A stretch of 64,000 nucleotides of DNA from assembly GCF_002262885.1 (NCBI RefSeq), contig NZ_NKYF01000010.1:124001-188000 (forward strand), read 5' to 3'. The translations under genes were made by a program, and so were the position numbers. Within the stretch, counting starts at the first letter, position 1. Each line of letters opens with the position of its first letter. Source of the DNA: Pseudonocardia sp. MH-G8 (lineage in GTDB: Bacteria; Actinomycetota; Actinomycetes; Mycobacteriales; Pseudonocardiaceae). Below, one piece after another: positions 63,194 through 64,000 of the stretch. Under the pieces are notes generated by a model, which saw only the letters and a program-made list of their open reading frames with translations, searched no databases and was not told the DNA's origin.

Positions 63194-63311
63194 CAGCTGG
63201 CGCTGTCGGTAGCGTCCTCGCGTCGTCAGTGCCCCGAGACGCGCCCCGTCGGTTCCGGGCCCCTATGTACTGCGCGACCTGACCGACCGCACGAACAACC
63301 GGCCGGCATCG

Positions 63312-64000
63312 TCACTGCCGGTCATCGCACTGACGCTGCAAGGCGCGCCGGCGTCGCACTTCGCCGGCGAGCGCCGGTGCCAGGAGGGTGAAGCCGGCGA
63401 GCGCGACGAACGGCAGGTCGCCGAGCCGGGTGTAGGGGGTGAGCCCGGTGTACAGCGGCACGGTCTCGCGGAGCAGGCCGGGTGCTCCGAGCTCGGTCTG
63501 GGCCACCACTCGGCCGTCGGGCAGGACGACGGCGGAGTAGCCGGTGGGGGCGGACTGCAGGACGGCCCGGCCGAACTCGCGGGCGCGCAGGCGCGCCGCG
63601 GCGACCTCGATCGCCGGTACCTCCTCGGTGACGTAGGAGGCGGCGTTGGTCGGAACGAGGACGATCTCGCCCCCGGCGAGGACGGCTTCGCGGACCCGGT
63701 CGGCGAACAGCACCTCGTACGAGATGACGACGCCGAGGGCGCCGACCGGGGAGTCGAGCAGGGCCACGCCCTCGCCGACGATGGCGTCGCGGGGGACGAG
63801 CGCGGTCAGGTCGGTGACGCGCTCGAGCAACGCGCGGCCGGGAATGTACTCACCGAAGGGGACGCGGTGCTTCTTCTCGTACCGGTCGAGGAGCGTGCCG
63901 TCGGGCCCGTACAGGACCGCGACGTTACGGAATCCGGCGTCCTGCGACTCGGCGACCCCGACGACGACCGGGGCATCGAGCATGCGGGCGAGGTCCGCGA
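63312..64000 (-). CDS. Apolipoprotein N-acyltransferase-like protein, partial (start beyond window)
   Basis: The frame is open to the right edge and gives the C-terminal 229 residues of an Lnt/nitrilase-type protein: VGVAESQDAGFRNVAVLYGPDGTLLDRYEKKHRVPFGEYIPGR (with catalytic Lys), GVVISYEVLFADRVREAV, LVPTNAASYV and a final membrane segment (LPFVALAGFTLLAPALA). Lnt would N-acylate lipoproteins at the membrane. The position of the catalytic Cys (ICYE in the family) is Ser here, so it may be an inactive or altered paralogue. Confidence 0.88.
   Translation of the reverse strand, partial: ADLARMLDAPVVVGVAESQDAGFRNVAVLYGPDGTLLDRYEKKHRVPFGEYIPGRALLERVTDLTALVPRDAIVGEGVALLDSPVGALGVVISYEVLFADRVREAVLAGGEIVLVPTNAASYVTEEVPAIEVAAARLRAREFGRAVLQSAPTGYSAVVLPDGRVVAQTELGAPGLLRETVPLYTGLTPYTRLGDLPFVALAGFTLLAPALAGEVRRRRALQRQCDDRQ

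Overview
The window is high-GC chromosomal DNA of a filamentous actinobacterium. Evidence includes an SsgA-like sporulation/division protein, a WhiB regulator, an actinobacterial sigma/anti-sigma pair, DUF3040, mycothiol-type arsenate reductases and a conjugative element of the actinomycete (AICE) type. Gene style fits a Pseudonocardiales member, but this is inference and no 16S gene is present.

Layout. 1-3.5 kb is core chromosome: a minus-strand tRNA-Val(GAC)/Cys/Gly array, an ssgB-like gene, an ECF sigma factor overlapping its RskA-type anti-sigma gene, and a PGPGW membrane protein. At 3548-3619 lies tRNA-Val(CAC). Its last 45 bp (3576-3620) are repeated exactly at 28281-28325, which defines an integrated AICE of about 24.7 kb. 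The element carries int/xis; a replication helicase and prim-pol; a long minus-strand operon of mostly overlapping genes (secreted HNH protein, ParB-like protein, metallopeptidase, C5-methyltransferase, Zn-binding proteins, WhiB); FtsK/TraB and SpdB transfer genes; many tiny Zn-ribbon genes; and a GntR regulator divergent from the operon across a repeat-bearing control region. Its right arm is accessory cargo: a TPR regulator, CutA1, a TIGR04141/DUF6119-type gene, a nucleotidyltransferase, a decayed second integrase and an unknown membrane protein. Immediately beyond attR sits another int/xis module, so this tRNA has been targeted repeatedly.

30-37 kb: a secreted-type DNA/RNA nuclease, a histidine kinase/LuxR response regulator pair, a polysaccharide flippase and a large polytopic membrane protein. 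37.2-40.1 kb is gene-poor and holds a one-base-frameshifted IS110-type transposase. 40.2-46.9 kb is an arsenic island: an ArsR-reductase fusion, three more low-molecular-weight-phosphatase arsenate reductases, a frameshifted arsR, ACR3 efflux, an ArsO-like monooxygenase, a second flavin monooxygenase and its divergent ArsR regulator. 47-50.3 kb: a frameshifted membrane protein, an MFS drug exporter with its divergent TetR repressor and two clear operators, and a MarR relic.

50.5-62.5 kb looks like a cell-surface glycan/envelope locus: NlpC/P60 hydrolase, beta-helix epimerase-like lipoprotein, glutamine-dependent amidotransferase (AsnB family), two related small membrane proteins, a second flippase paralogous to the one at 34 kb, a lytic-transglycosylase-like protein, an NAD-dependent epimerase and a methyltransferase. 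The two flippases and the intervening IS/arsenic block suggest one ancestral envelope locus that was duplicated and interrupted. The window ends with an L,D-transpeptidase and the C-terminal part of an apolipoprotein N-acyltransferase-like gene that runs off the right edge.
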